In this document: positions 51,752 through 60,689 of the stretch, piece after piece | How positions within the stretch are numbered: the stretch's first letter is position 1 | Layout: every line of letters begins with the position of its first letter | Source of the DNA: Tunturibacter gelidoferens | Lineage (GTDB): Bacteria > Acidobacteriota > Terriglobia > Terriglobales > Acidobacteriaceae | DNA: 64,000 nucleotides | Reading direction: 5' to 3' | Assembly (NCBI RefSeq): GCF_040358255.1 | Contig: NZ_CP132938.1 | Location: 4,650,001-4,714,000 of the forward strand | Translations under genes and position numbers: made by a program | Notes under the pieces: generated by a model | Told to the model about the DNA's origin: nothing | Seen by the model: the letters and a program-made list of their open reading frames with translations, nothing else | Database searches by the model: none

Positions 51752-53281
51752 CTAGAAAAATCCCATCGCATTCGGGCTATAGCTCACCAGCTGATTCTTC
51801 GTCTGCTGATAATGCTCCAGCATCATCTTGTGATTCTCGCGCCCAACGCCCGACTGTTTATACCCTCCAAACGCCGCATGAGCCGGATACAGGTGATAAC
51901 AGTTCGTCCACACCCGTCCCGCCTCAATCGCTCGCCCGAAGTGGTAAGCCCGATTCATATCCCTTGTCCAAACGCCCGCGCCCAGCCCGTACAGAGTGTC
52001 GTTCGCCAGCGCCAGCGCCTCCTCCTCGTCGTGGAACGTGGTCACCGAAACCACCGGCCCGAAGATCTCCTCCTGGAAGATACGCATCTTGTTATTGCCT
52101 TTGAAGACGGTCGGTTCAATATAGAAGCCCTCAGCCAGATCGCCCGTCTGCGTGGCGCGCTTCCCGCCAATCAGAACCTCCGCGCCCTCCTGCTTGCCGA
52201 TATCGAAGTAAGAAAGAATCTTCTCCATCTGCTCGCTCGAAGCCTGCGCTCCGATCATCGTCGTCTTATCGAGCGGATTCCCTTGCTTGATCGCACCCAC
52301 GCGCTTCAGGGCACGCTCCATGAACTGGTCGTAGAGCGTGTCCTGAATCAGTGCACGTGAAGGGCAAGTACACACCTCGCCCTGATTCAATGCGAACATC
52401 GTGAAGCCTTCCAGCGCCTTGTCGAAGAACGCATCATCTGCGCTGGCGACATCCTTGAAGAAGATATTCGGGCTCTTCCCCCCTAGCTCGAGCGTCACCG
52501 GAATAATATTCTGCGACGCATACTGCATAATCAAACGCCCCGTCGTCGTCTCCCCGGTAAACGCAATCTTGTTGATGCGCTTGCTCGAAGCCAGCGGCTT
52601 ACCTGCCTCCAGCCCAAACCCGTTGACGATATTCACCACACCGGGCGGCAGAATATCCTGAATCAACTCCATCAAAACCAGGATTGACATCGGCGTCTGT
52701 TCTGCCGGCTTCAGCACCACACAGTTCCCTGCCGCCAGCGCCGGCGCAAGCTTCCACGTCGCCATGAGGATCGGAAAGTTCCACGGAATAATCAGCCCGA
52801 TCACACCCAACGGCTCATGGTAGTGATACGCAATAGTATCTTTATCGATCTCCGAGATCGATCCCTCCTGCGCCCGGATCACACCCGCAAAATAGCGGAA
52901 GTGATCAACCGCCAACGGCATATCCGCCGCCATCGTCTCACGAATCGGCTTCCCGTTATCCCACGTCTCCACAGTCGCCAGCATCTCGAGGTTGTCTTCA
53001 ATCCGCTGCGCGATCTTCTCCAACATCCGCCCCCGCTCAGTCGTCGAAGTCTTCCCCCACGCCTTCTTCGCCGCATGCGCCGCATCGAGCGCCCGGTCCA
53101 CATCGGCAGCATTCGAGCGCGCGATCTCACACAGCACCTGCCCAGTCACCGGCGTCACATTTTCAAAATATTGTCCCGACAGCGGTGCCACCCACTCCCC
53201 GCCAATGAAGTTCTCATACCGTTTCTTGATCGACACAGGAAACCCATAGGTCCCCGGCTGCAGCGCTGTCATCGTAGCCAT
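51752..53281 (-). CDS. NAD-dependent aldehyde dehydrogenase
   Basis: 509 residues from the ATG at 53281 (GGGAG eight bases upstream), the normal length. The family motifs are all present: 'FIGGEWVAPLSGQYFENVTP' near the start, the NAD-binding 'IIPWNFPILMATWKLAPALA' and 'FTGETTTGRLIMQYAS', the catalytic Glu in 'VTLELGGKSPNIFF', the nucleophile Cys in 'NQGEVCTCPSR', and 'EEIFGPVVSV'. It oxidises an aldehyde to an acid in the cytoplasm. Together with DUF779 it resembles the acetaldehyde/ethanol-use dehydrogenases (ExaC/AldA type). Exact substrate cannot be read from sequence. Confidence 0.94.
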   Translation of the reverse strand: MATMTALQPGTYGFPVSIKKRYENFIGGEWVAPLSGQYFENVTPVTGQVLCEIARSNAADVDRALDAAHAAKKAWGKTSTTERGRMLEKIAQRIEDNLEMLATVETWDNGKPIRETMAADMPLAVDHFRYFAGVIRAQEGSISEIDKDTIAYHYHEPLGVIGLIIPWNFPILMATWKLAPALAAGNCVVLKPAEQTPMSILVLMELIQDILPPGVVNIVNGFGLEAGKPLASSKRINKIAFTGETTTGRLIMQYASQNIIPVTLELGGKSPNIFFKDVASADDAFFDKALEGFTMFALNQGEVCTCPSRALIQDTLYDQFMERALKRVGAIKQGNPLDKTTMIGAQASSEQMEKILSYFDIGKQEGAEVLIGGKRATQTGDLAEGFYIEPTVFKGNNKMRIFQEEIFGPVVSVTTFHDEEEALALANDTLYGLGAGVWTRDMNRAYHFGRAIEAGRVWTNCYHLYPAHAAFGGYKQSGVGRENHKMMLEHYQQTKNQLVSYSPNAMGFF

Positions 53282-53358
53282 AGCATCCACTCCCTCGAGA
53301 TCGTTACCTACACCGCGCTCGAAATTGTAGTCCTCCACACCGAAATCTGTCACAGCCC

Positions 53359-53991
53359 TCAGCAAACAGTCGGAATCGCCTTTCCTCTCTCGCTGAACAC
53401 ATGAATAAACGCGTACTGCAGCAACATGATCGTCTTGCCGTCCGCAATCTCGCCCCTTTCGATCGCTGCCATTGCGTCCTCCATCGAAAGCTCCAAAACC
53501 TCAATATCTTCGCCCTCAACAAAGTTTCCGCCACCGACCGCCACCCTGTTCCCACTGTCATACTCGGCCAGAAAAAAGTAAAGCTTCTCAGTCACCGACC
53601 CCGGACTCATGAAAGCCTCAAATATCTTCCGAACATGCTCGACGCGATACCCGGTCTCCTCCACCACCTCCGCCTTGATCCGCTCCTCCGTACTAGCCTT
53701 ATCCAGAAGCCCCGCCGCCGTCTCAATCAACAAGCCCGGATGCCCATTCACAAAAGCCGGAAACCGAAACTGCCTTGTCAGTACAACCGTGCGCTGCTCC
53801 AGGTTGTACAGCAGGATCGTTGCACCATTGCCCCGGTCATAGGTCTCCCTGCTCTGCTGCTGCCACGTTCCATCACTCCGTTGCAGTTCGAACGTAGTCT
53901 TCTTCAACACGTACCAGTCATCGGAAAGTGTCTCGATCTTCTTGATCCGGACACGGTCTTTCATGAAGGAAGTCTGCGCGAAATTAAACAT
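53359..53991 (-). CDS. NUDIX hydrolase, GDP-mannose/ADP-ribose pyrophosphatase-like
   Basis: 210 residues from the ATG at 53991; an ATG at 53964 is also possible. The N-terminal part 'IKKIETLSDDWYVLKKTTFE' and 'TYDRGNGATILLYNLEQRTV' match NudK/AdpP-type proteins. A NUDIX box is present but slightly off consensus: 'AAGLLDKASTEERIKAEVVE' running into ETGY, with the two metal-binding Glu of EE kept and Ala for Arg. It would cleave a nucleoside diphosphate linked to another group. It lies 77 bases upstream of the aldehyde dehydrogenase on the same strand and is divergent from the deoR gene. Confidence 0.88.
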   Translation of the reverse strand: MFNFAQTSFMKDRVRIKKIETLSDDWYVLKKTTFELQRSDGTWQQQSRETYDRGNGATILLYNLEQRTVVLTRQFRFPAFVNGHPGLLIETAAGLLDKASTEERIKAEVVEETGYRVEHVRKIFEAFMSPGSVTEKLYFFLAEYDSGNRVAVGGGNFVEGEDIEVLELSMEDAMAAIERGEIADGKTIMLLQYAFIHVFSERGKAIPTVC

Positions 53992-54001
53992 GCCGAAACC
54001 A

Positions 54002-54048
54002 TATCGTGCAGTTTCGTGCAAAGTCAAGTATTATCGTGAACAACGAAA
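54002..54048. promoter_or_regulatory. DeoR-type operator with phased direct repeats
   Basis: The heptamer TATCGTG/TTTCGTG occurs at 54002-54008, 54012-54018 and 54032-54038, spaced exactly 10 and 20 bases, so all face the same side of the helix. A partial inverted copy (ACGAAA, 54043-54048) abuts the deoR ATG. DeoR-family proteins typically bind such direct repeats, so autoregulation and control of the divergent NUDIX gene are likely. Confidence 0.65.
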
Positions 54049-54804
54049 ATGCTAACCACTCATCGAAAACAGCAGATCCTCTCCATCCTCAAGCGCCAGG
54101 GCCAGGTCATCGCAAAAGAAGTAAGCGTCGCAATGGGGGTCTCAGAAGACACCATCCGCCGCGACCTTCGCGAAATGGCCCACGAAGGTCTCCTCCAACG
54201 CGTTCACGGCGGGGCTCTGCCTTCCTCCCCCGCCGTCGCAGATTTCCCCAGCCGCGAGCGAATCGCTCCCGAGGGCAAAGTGGCCATCGGTCGCGCAGCA
54301 GCAAAGATGATTCAGGCCGGACAAGTCGTAATCCTCGACGGCGGCACCACCGCCAGGCAAGTCGCACGGCACATCTCTCTCGACCTGAAAGCCACCATCG
54401 TCACGCACAGCCCCACCATTGCTCTGGAACTCATCGACCACCAGAACATCGAAGTCATCCTCATCGGCGGACGCCTGTTCCGCCACTCAGTCGTCGCCGT
54501 CGGATCCTCCGCAATCGAGGCCATCGCTCAAATCCACGCAGACACCTTCTTCATGGGAGTTACCGGCGTCCATCCGAAGACGGGCCTCACCACAGGCAAC
54601 TACGAAGAAGCTGCGATCAAGCGAGCCCTGAGCCACGCTGCAGCAGAGACCTTCGTCCTAGCCTCCTCCGAAAAGCTCAACGCAGCCTCTCCCTACGTCG
54701 TCGTCCCCCTCTCGGAGATCAGCGGCATCATCACAGAACGCTCTGCGGAAAAAACTCTCTTACGCCCTTACGCAAAACTCGGAATCACCGTCACCCGGGC
54801 CTGA
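54049..54804 (+). CDS. DeoR/GlpR family transcriptional regulator
   Basis: 251 residues. N-terminal DeoR helix-turn-helix 'RKQQILSILKRQGQVIAKEV' and 'VSEDTIRRDLREMAHEGLLQ' with the 'RVHGGAL' signature. The C-terminal DeoRC sugar-phosphate domain has 'VILDGGTTARQVARHISLDL', 'IEVILIGGRLFRHSVVAVGS' and 'FFMGVTGVHPKTGLTTGNYE'. Members bind phosphorylated sugars. No clear Shine-Dalgarno precedes the ATG. It converges on the zwf-gnd-pgi operon and may respond to a sugar phosphate of that pathway, but the divergent NUDIX gene is the more direct target. Confidence 0.93.
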   Translation: MLTTHRKQQILSILKRQGQVIAKEVSVAMGVSEDTIRRDLREMAHEGLLQRVHGGALPSSPAVADFPSRERIAPEGKVAIGRAAAKMIQAGQVVILDGGTTARQVARHISLDLKATIVTHSPTIALELIDHQNIEVILIGGRLFRHSVVAVGSSAIEAIAQIHADTFFMGVTGVHPKTGLTTGNYEEAAIKRALSHAAAETFVLASSEKLNAASPYVVVPLSEISGIITERSAEKTLLRPYAKLGITVTRA

Positions 54805-54806
54805 AA

Positions 54807-54829
54807 AGCCCCGGCCACCGGCGAGGCTC
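54807..54829. terminator. Probable shared terminator hairpin
   Basis: An imperfect GC stem (AGCCCCGG-CCA-CCGGCGAGGCT) flanked by AAAA on the left and CTCTTCCTCT on the right lies between the convergent deoR and zwf genes. Confidence 0.45.
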
Positions 54830-54834
54830 TTCCT

Positions 54835-56241
54835 CTATCCTCTCGCGACAACCCTGAAGTCGTCCGGCTCCTGGGCAAGCGGCGTATCCCATCCGCAGCA
54901 AGGAACAATATTCCTCCCTGCCTCTGGCGGACCCCACGTGTGGGGCTCGTAAACGTACACCGGCGTATCTTCTTTGAGAACAGGATCGACAATCCGCCAG
55001 GCCTCTTCAACGTAATCCTGTCGCGCAAATAGCGTAGCATCACCGGCAATCGCGTCCGTTAGCACCCGCTCGTACGCCTCCATCTCCTGCGGACTCGGAT
55101 GACGGCTCGCAATCAACTCCACCGCCTCGCGCCCGCCCCCAAGCTCGTCCGCGACAGAGACCGACATCGCCACTGTCATCTCCGGACTAATGCGGAAGCG
55201 CATATAGTTCTGCGCCGTATTCGGCTCTGTGATGTTCGTGGTCGGTGGTTTGCGAAACCGCGCCATCACCTCCATGCATGTCACCGGAAGATTTTTTCCC
55301 GCACGGATGTAGAAAGGAACACCGTCCCATCTCCACGATTTAATCTCCAGCTTAAGACAAGCAAACGTCTCGACCTTCGAGTTCGGCGCAACACCCTTCT
55401 CATCCAGATAGCCGCGAAACTGTCCACGAACCAGATCTTTCGACTCGATCGGTGGAATGGCCTTAAGCACCTTCACCTTCTCATCACGCATCGACTCTGC
55501 ATCCCCTCGCGCCGGACACTCCATCGCAAGGTTACACATCACCTGAAAGATATGGTTTTGAATCACATCGCGAATCGCGCCAGTCTGGTCGTAAAAAGCT
55601 CCCCGGCCCTGAACCCCAAAGTCCTCCGCCATCGTGATCTGAACGGTTTCAACATAGTCACGATTCCAGATTGGTTCCAGGAACGTATTCGAAAAGCGAA
55701 AGGACACCATGTTATGAACCGGCCCCTTCGCCAGGTAATGATCGATACGAAAGATCGACGACTCCGGAAACGCCGACAGCAAAATCCGGTTCAGTTCCTG
55801 TGCCGAAGCCAGATCATGCCCGAACGGCTTCTCCACAATCATCCGAGCGCCCTTGGCCGAGCCGGACTTCACCAACTGCTCGACCACCTCCTCGAACAAA
55901 GAAGGAGGAATCGCCAGATAATGAGCGGGATGTTCCGAAGAACCCAGCGCCTTCCGCACCGCGACAAACGTAGCCGGATCCACATAGTCGCCATCGACAT
56001 ACTGCAGCAGCGACTTCAGCTTCTCCCACGCTGCAGGATCGAGTCCGCCATGTTTCTCGAGACTATCCTGGGCACGCGCCTTGAACTGGTCAAGGTTCCA
56101 ACCAGCCTTCGCCACACCAATCACCGGCACGTTGAGGGTGCCCCGCTTGACCATCGACTGAAGCGCAGGGAATATCTTCTTATAAGCAAGGTCGCCGGTC
56201 GCGCCAAAGAAGACCAGCGCATCGGAATGAGTTTGACTCAC
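54835..56241 (-). CDS. zwf: Glucose-6-phosphate 1-dehydrogenase
   Basis: 468 residues, normal for the family. NADP site 'FFGATGDLAYKKIFPALQSM' at 11-30 (GxxGxxA type), the active-site 'FRIDHYLAKGPVHNMVSFRF' with the catalytic His, and 'YIRAGKNLP' are all present. It oxidises glucose 6-phosphate to 6-phosphogluconolactone and makes NADPH. It is the last gene of the pgi-gnd-zwf run, 25 bases after gnd. No 6-phosphogluconolactonase (pgl) gene is seen in the window. Confidence 0.97.
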   Translation of the reverse strand: MSQTHSDALVFFGATGDLAYKKIFPALQSMVKRGTLNVPVIGVAKAGWNLDQFKARAQDSLEKHGGLDPAAWEKLKSLLQYVDGDYVDPATFVAVRKALGSSEHPAHYLAIPPSLFEEVVEQLVKSGSAKGARMIVEKPFGHDLASAQELNRILLSAFPESSIFRIDHYLAKGPVHNMVSFRFSNTFLEPIWNRDYVETVQITMAEDFGVQGRGAFYDQTGAIRDVIQNHIFQVMCNLAMECPARGDAESMRDEKVKVLKAIPPIESKDLVRGQFRGYLDEKGVAPNSKVETFACLKLEIKSWRWDGVPFYIRAGKNLPVTCMEVMARFRKPPTTNITEPNTAQNYMRFRISPEMTVAMSVSVADELGGGREAVELIASRHPSPQEMEAYERVLTDAIAGDATLFARQDYVEEAWRIVDPVLKEDTPVYVYEPHTWGPPEAGRNIVPCCGWDTPLAQEPDDFRVVARG

Positions 56242-56266
56242 GAGTTTTCTCCTTCAAGTCCTAAGA

Positions 56267-57289
56267 CTATTTTTCGTGCGGCTTCTCAAGATGGCCGCCA
56301 AAGGCGAAGCGCATCGCAGACAACAGCTTGTTCGAGAAGTCAGCCTCACCTCGCGAACTGAACCGCGTATAGAGCGCCGTCGTCAGCACAGGAGTTGGAA
56401 CGCCTTCATCGATCGCAGCCTTGATCGTCCACCGTCCTTCACCCGAATCCGAGACCCTGCCGCCATACTTCGACAGCTCCGGATCTCCAATCAGCGCCGA
56501 CGCGGTCAGATCCAGCAGCCACGATGCAATCACGCTTCCGCGGCGCCATACCTCGGCGACATCGGGCAGGTTGAAGTCGTACAGATAATGCTCCGGATCT
56601 CGCAACGGCGTCGTCTCAGCATCGATCTCCGCCGTGTGCTTGCCGATATCGGCCGCCTTCAGCACGCCCAGACCCTCAGCATAAGCCGCCATCATCCCGT
56701 ACTCGATCCCGTTATGCACCATCTTGACGAAGTGACCGCCGCCCGTCTCCCCACAGTGCAGATACCCCAACTCCGCCGTCCCACCAACCTTCTCGCGCCC
56801 CGGAGTCTTGGGAATATCGCCAATCCCAGGAGCAATCGTCTTGAAGATTGGATCCAGATGCTCAACGACAGCCTTCGGTCCGCCAATCATCATGCAGTAC
56901 CCGCGCTCGAGTCCCCATACGCCTCCGCTCGTGCCCACATCGACATAGCGAATTCCCTTAGGCTCAAGCTCCTTGGAACGGCGAATGTCGTCGACGTAAT
57001 ACGAATTCCCACCGTCGATCAGAATATCGTCCTTCTCCAGGTGAGGCACCAGTTCAGCGATCGTCTGATCCACAACTCCCGCAGGAATCATTAGCCAAAT
57101 AGCGCGCGGCTTGGAAAGTTTGCTAACAAAGTCCTCAAGCGAAGATCCTCCCGTAACACCCTTCTCCTTCGCAAGGTCAGAGACAACCTGTTGCGACCTG
57201 TCAAAGACAATGCATTCATGCCCATTCTTCGCCAACCGTTTCACCATGTTGGCACCCATCCTGCCCAGGCCTATCATTCCAAGTTGCAT
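56267..57289 (-). CDS. gnd: 6-Phosphogluconate dehydrogenase, decarboxylating (short type)
   Basis: 340 residues from the ATG at 57289, with GGGAG six bases upstream. The opening 'MQLGMIGLGRMGANMVKRLA' is the NAD(P) site. 'LIDGGNSYYVDDIRRSKELE', 'VDVGTSGGVWGLERGYCMMI' and 'ETGGGHFVKMVHNGIEYGMM' carry the substrate and catalytic Lys/Asn residues. At about 340 residues it is the short GndA/YqeC-like form and not the 470-residue enzyme, so it may prefer NAD+. It oxidises 6-phosphogluconate to ribulose 5-phosphate with loss of CO2. It is flanked by pgi and zwf on the same strand. Confidence 0.95.
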   Translation of the reverse strand: MQLGMIGLGRMGANMVKRLAKNGHECIVFDRSQQVVSDLAKEKGVTGGSSLEDFVSKLSKPRAIWLMIPAGVVDQTIAELVPHLEKDDILIDGGNSYYVDDIRRSKELEPKGIRYVDVGTSGGVWGLERGYCMMIGGPKAVVEHLDPIFKTIAPGIGDIPKTPGREKVGGTAELGYLHCGETGGGHFVKMVHNGIEYGMMAAYAEGLGVLKAADIGKHTAEIDAETTPLRDPEHYLYDFNLPDVAEVWRRGSVIASWLLDLTASALIGDPELSKYGGRVSDSGEGRWTIKAAIDEGVPTPVLTTALYTRFSSRGEADFSNKLLSAMRFAFGGHLEKPHEK

Positions 57290-57370
57290 TGAACGCTCCC
57301 TTTCCAAAGTTGCTGATTCACTGAACATCAAAAACGGCGCAGAGTCTTCTCGCGTCCGTTAGCCGCCGGG

Positions 57371-59005
57371 CTATTTGTTCTTCCTGTATCTCCGAATCAA
57401 ATTCGTCGTGGAGGTATCATGCGAAAGCTCAGGCTCCGTCTTACTCTCCAGCTCTCCGATAATCTTCTGTGCCAGCACCTTGCCAAGCTCAACGCCCCAT
57501 TGATCGAACGAGTCGATGCTCCAGATAGTACCTTGCGTGAACACCGCATGCTCGTACAGAGCAATCAATTTTCCCAACACCTCCGGAGTCAGGTGATCCG
57601 CAAGGATCGTATTCGACGGACGATTGCCCTCGAACACCCGATGCGGAACCAGCCAATCGGGCGTACCCTCCGCCTTCACCTGCTCCGCCGTCTTGCCGAA
57701 CGCCAGCGCTTCAGCCTGCGCAAACACATTCGCCATCAGCATGTCATGATGCTGCCCCAGCGGATTGAGGGTCTTATAAAAGCCAATAAAGTCGCAAGGA
57801 ATCAGCCGTGTCCCCTGGTGGATCAGTTGATAAAACGAGTGCTGTCCATTCGTGCCAGGCTCGCCCCAATAGATCGGTCCAGTCTCGGTCGCAACATGCG
57901 TTCCATCGAGCGTCACATGTTTGCCGTTGCTCTCCATCGTCAACTGCTGCAGATACGCCGGAAACCGCTTCAGGTACTGCTCATACGGCAGAACAGCAAC
58001 CGTCTGCGCGTCGAAGAAATCCGTATACCAGACCGTCAGCAGACCCATTAGAACGGGCAGATTGCTAGCAAACGGCGCGGTGCGAAAGTGCTCATCCATC
58101 TGATGAAAACCATCCAGCATCGAGCGAAAGTTATCCGGCCCAATCGCCAGCATCGTCGACAGCCCGATCGCCGAATCCATGGAATAGCGTCCACCCACCC
58201 AATCCCAGAACTCGAACATATTCGCCGTATCAATCCCGAACTTCGCAACTTCCTTAGCGTTCGTCGAGATAGCCACGAAGTGCTTCGCCACAGCCTTCTC
58301 ATCGCCACCCAATCCAGCAAGGGACCAGTCCCGTGCCGAGTGCGCATTCGTCATCGTCTCCAGCGTCGTAAACGTCTTCGAAGCGACGAGAAACAACGTC
58401 TCATCCGCATTGAGATCCTGCACCGCCTCAGCAAAGTCTGTGCCATCCACATTCGAGACGAAGCGGAAGGTGATATCGCGCTGGCTATAGTGCTTCAGTG
58501 CTTCATACGCCATCACCGGCCCAAGATCCGAGCCGCCAATCCCGATATTGATGACATTCTTAATCCGCTTTCCTGTGTGTCCCTTCCACGCTCCACTGCG
58601 GACACGCTCCGCGAAGGCGGCCATCTTGTCCAACACAGCATGGACCGCCGGCACAACGTCTTCACCATCAACCAGGATCTTCTCACCCTTCGGCGCGCGC
58701 AAAGCAACATGCAGCACAGCCCGATTCTCGGTGATATTGATCTTCTCTCCGCTGAACATCGCGTCGATCCGCGTTCGTAACCCCGACTCCTCCGCCAGCT
58801 GAACTAGAAGTTTCAGCGTCTCGTCCGTAATCCGATTCTTCGAGTAGTCGAGAAAGATCCCAGCAGCTTCAAGGGTGAACCGCTCCCCGCGCGCCGGATC
58901 ATCCGCAAACAGCTGGCGTAGCGTCGTGTCGTAGATCTGCTGATAGTGCGCACCCAGCGCCTTCCATGCCGAACGCTCGCCGAGCGGCGTCAATTTCGTA
59001 GTCAT
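57371..59005 (-). CDS. pgi: Glucose-6-phosphate isomerase
   Basis: 544 residues, ribosome site AAGGAG seven bases before the ATG. Conserved parts are 'VINIGIGGSDLGPVMAYEAL', 'FVSNVDGTDFAEAVQDLNAD', the PGI signature 'FEFWDWVGGRYSMDSAIGLS' and 'LMGLLTVWYTDF', plus 'EPGTNGQHSFYQLIHQGTRL' and, near the end, the catalytic Lys region 'DQWGVELGKVLAQKI'. It interconverts glucose 6-phosphate and fructose 6-phosphate. It heads the pgi-gnd-zwf operon; the 337-base gap before it should hold the promoter. Confidence 0.97.
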   Translation of the reverse strand: MTTKLTPLGERSAWKALGAHYQQIYDTTLRQLFADDPARGERFTLEAAGIFLDYSKNRITDETLKLLVQLAEESGLRTRIDAMFSGEKINITENRAVLHVALRAPKGEKILVDGEDVVPAVHAVLDKMAAFAERVRSGAWKGHTGKRIKNVINIGIGGSDLGPVMAYEALKHYSQRDITFRFVSNVDGTDFAEAVQDLNADETLFLVASKTFTTLETMTNAHSARDWSLAGLGGDEKAVAKHFVAISTNAKEVAKFGIDTANMFEFWDWVGGRYSMDSAIGLSTMLAIGPDNFRSMLDGFHQMDEHFRTAPFASNLPVLMGLLTVWYTDFFDAQTVAVLPYEQYLKRFPAYLQQLTMESNGKHVTLDGTHVATETGPIYWGEPGTNGQHSFYQLIHQGTRLIPCDFIGFYKTLNPLGQHHDMLMANVFAQAEALAFGKTAEQVKAEGTPDWLVPHRVFEGNRPSNTILADHLTPEVLGKLIALYEHAVFTQGTIWSIDSFDQWGVELGKVLAQKIIGELESKTEPELSHDTSTTNLIRRYRKNK

Positions 59006-59342
59006 CTACATACTCCTTGCATCTCTGTTTGTTCCGCCAAACCAGACTACTATCCATTCCTGTTACAAGTAACGTGTAGAAGGACTAAGCCGAAAAAACT
59101 CGGAACATTTCTCCAAAATTAACGAAAATACTTCAGTACGCAAGTTCGCATCACTCCCGCTCCCCGTGGTTCGCTCTCCCTGCAATAGATGACGAAAAGG
59201 CGAATAGATATTCCTGAAAATGCCGAGCCCGTTCCATCGTCTATGAGAAGACTGGCCGCATAAAAGTTACCACTTTATGAAGATGATCAGTTAAGGCTCT
59301 TTTTCGCATTCAGCCGTCGCAAATCAGTTACGTGCTGTCTCT
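59006..59342. other. Promoter region of the pgi operon, no gene seen
   Basis: 337 bases between glmM and pgi with no coding frame of note. The pgi promoter must lie here or further upstream. GTTAC-AA-GTAAC near 59063-59074 is a small palindrome that could be a regulator site; no terminator for glmM with a T-tract was found. Confidence 0.5.
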
Positions 59343-60689
59343 TCAAATACCAACCTCGGTACGAATCGCCGCAGCGATGGTATCGGCATGATGCCGCATG
59401 AGCGGCTCTGATTCAGCCTCGATCATCACCCGCGCCAAAGCCTCCGTGCCACTGTAACGAATCACAACTCGGCCCGAGTCAGCAAGTTCCACCTCGGCAG
59501 CGCGAATCGCAGCAGCCACATTCGGAATCCCTTCGAGCGGTCTCTTCTCGCGCACCTTAACATTCACAATCACCTGCGGAAACACCTTCAGATCTGCCAC
59601 TAGTTCCGCCAAAGACTTCCCGCTCCGGTGGACAACATCCAGCAGCAGCAACGCCGTCAGCAGTCCATCCCCCGTCGTGCTGCGTCCGCTGAAGATAATG
59701 TGGCCGGACTGTTCTCCACCCAGGGCAGCGCCCGTGGCAATCATCTGCTCAAGAACGTACTTGTCCCCGACAGCAGCGCGAAGCATCTCGATTCCGCTAC
59801 GTTTCAGCGCCGCCTCAAGCCCCATGTTGGACATCGTCGTCGCAACCACCGTCGAGTTAGTCAAAAGCCCGCGACGCTGCAAATCGCGTGCCGCCAGTAG
59901 AAGGACAGCATCCCCATTCACAACGCGACCATGCTCATCGGCAAAGAGCGCACGGTCGGCATCGCCATCGAACGTAATCCCCATCGACGCCTTGCAACGC
60001 TTCACCTGTTCGGCAACGATCTCTGGATGCAATGCCCCGCAGGCCTCATTGATATTTCTCCCGTCGGGACTGGCATGAGTGATCAAAACCTCTCCGCCCA
60101 GATCCGAAAACAGCTGTGGTGCAACCGACGAAGCAGCTCCATTGGCGCAGTCGATCACGATCCGCTTCCCATCCAACGAAAGCTCAGGAACGGACGCCAG
60201 CAGAAAGCGAACATACTCTGCGCGGTCGGCCTCATTTACAGCAGGCGGCACGGTACTTTGCGGCGCAGTCGTCGGTGCAGCAAGTTGACGGAAGATCTCC
60301 TCTTCGATCGCAAGCTCAACGGCATCCGGAAGCTTATAACCATCTGGCCCAAAGAGTTTAATGCCGTTGTCCTGCCACGGATTGTGTGAGGCCGAGATGA
60401 CGACGCCGGTAGCGAAGCCATGAGTATGCGTGAGAAACGCAACCGCCGGCGTTGTGATCACACCAGCGCTTTCAACAGAAGCTCCGCCCGCATCGAGCCC
60501 GGCCGTTAAGGTTGCGGCAATCCATTCGCTGGATTCGCGAGTATCCATTCCGAGTAAAACTCGCGGCGTCAGAGTCTTCGCACCAAGAATATGTGCGAGT
60601 GCAAGTCCGATGGCGTATACCGTGGTCCCATCAAGTGGTGACTGCCCTGCGACAGCGCGAATGCCGTCGGTTCCAAAGAGCTTCTTCAT
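59343..60689 (-). CDS. glmM: Phosphoglucosamine mutase
   Basis: 448 residues, the typical GlmM length. The opening 'KKLFGTDGIRAVAGQSPLDG' and the phosphoserine loop 'GVVISASHNPWQDNGIKLFG' (phosphorylated Ser about 101) identify the phosphohexomutase. The metal loop 'FDGDADRALFADE' and the C-terminal sugar-phosphate loop 'VVIRYSGTEALARVMIEAES' are also present. It converts glucosamine 6-phosphate to glucosamine 1-phosphate for UDP-GlcNAc and hence peptidoglycan. Its ATG overlaps the xseA stop by four bases. Confidence 0.97.
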   Translation of the reverse strand: MKKLFGTDGIRAVAGQSPLDGTTVYAIGLALAHILGAKTLTPRVLLGMDTRESSEWIAATLTAGLDAGGASVESAGVITTPAVAFLTHTHGFATGVVISASHNPWQDNGIKLFGPDGYKLPDAVELAIEEEIFRQLAAPTTAPQSTVPPAVNEADRAEYVRFLLASVPELSLDGKRIVIDCANGAASSVAPQLFSDLGGEVLITHASPDGRNINEACGALHPEIVAEQVKRCKASMGITFDGDADRALFADEHGRVVNGDAVLLLAARDLQRRGLLTNSTVVATTMSNMGLEAALKRSGIEMLRAAVGDKYVLEQMIATGAALGGEQSGHIIFSGRSTTGDGLLTALLLLDVVHRSGKSLAELVADLKVFPQVIVNVKVREKRPLEGIPNVAAAIRAAEVELADSGRVVIRYSGTEALARVMIEAESEPLMRHHADTIAAAIRTEVGI

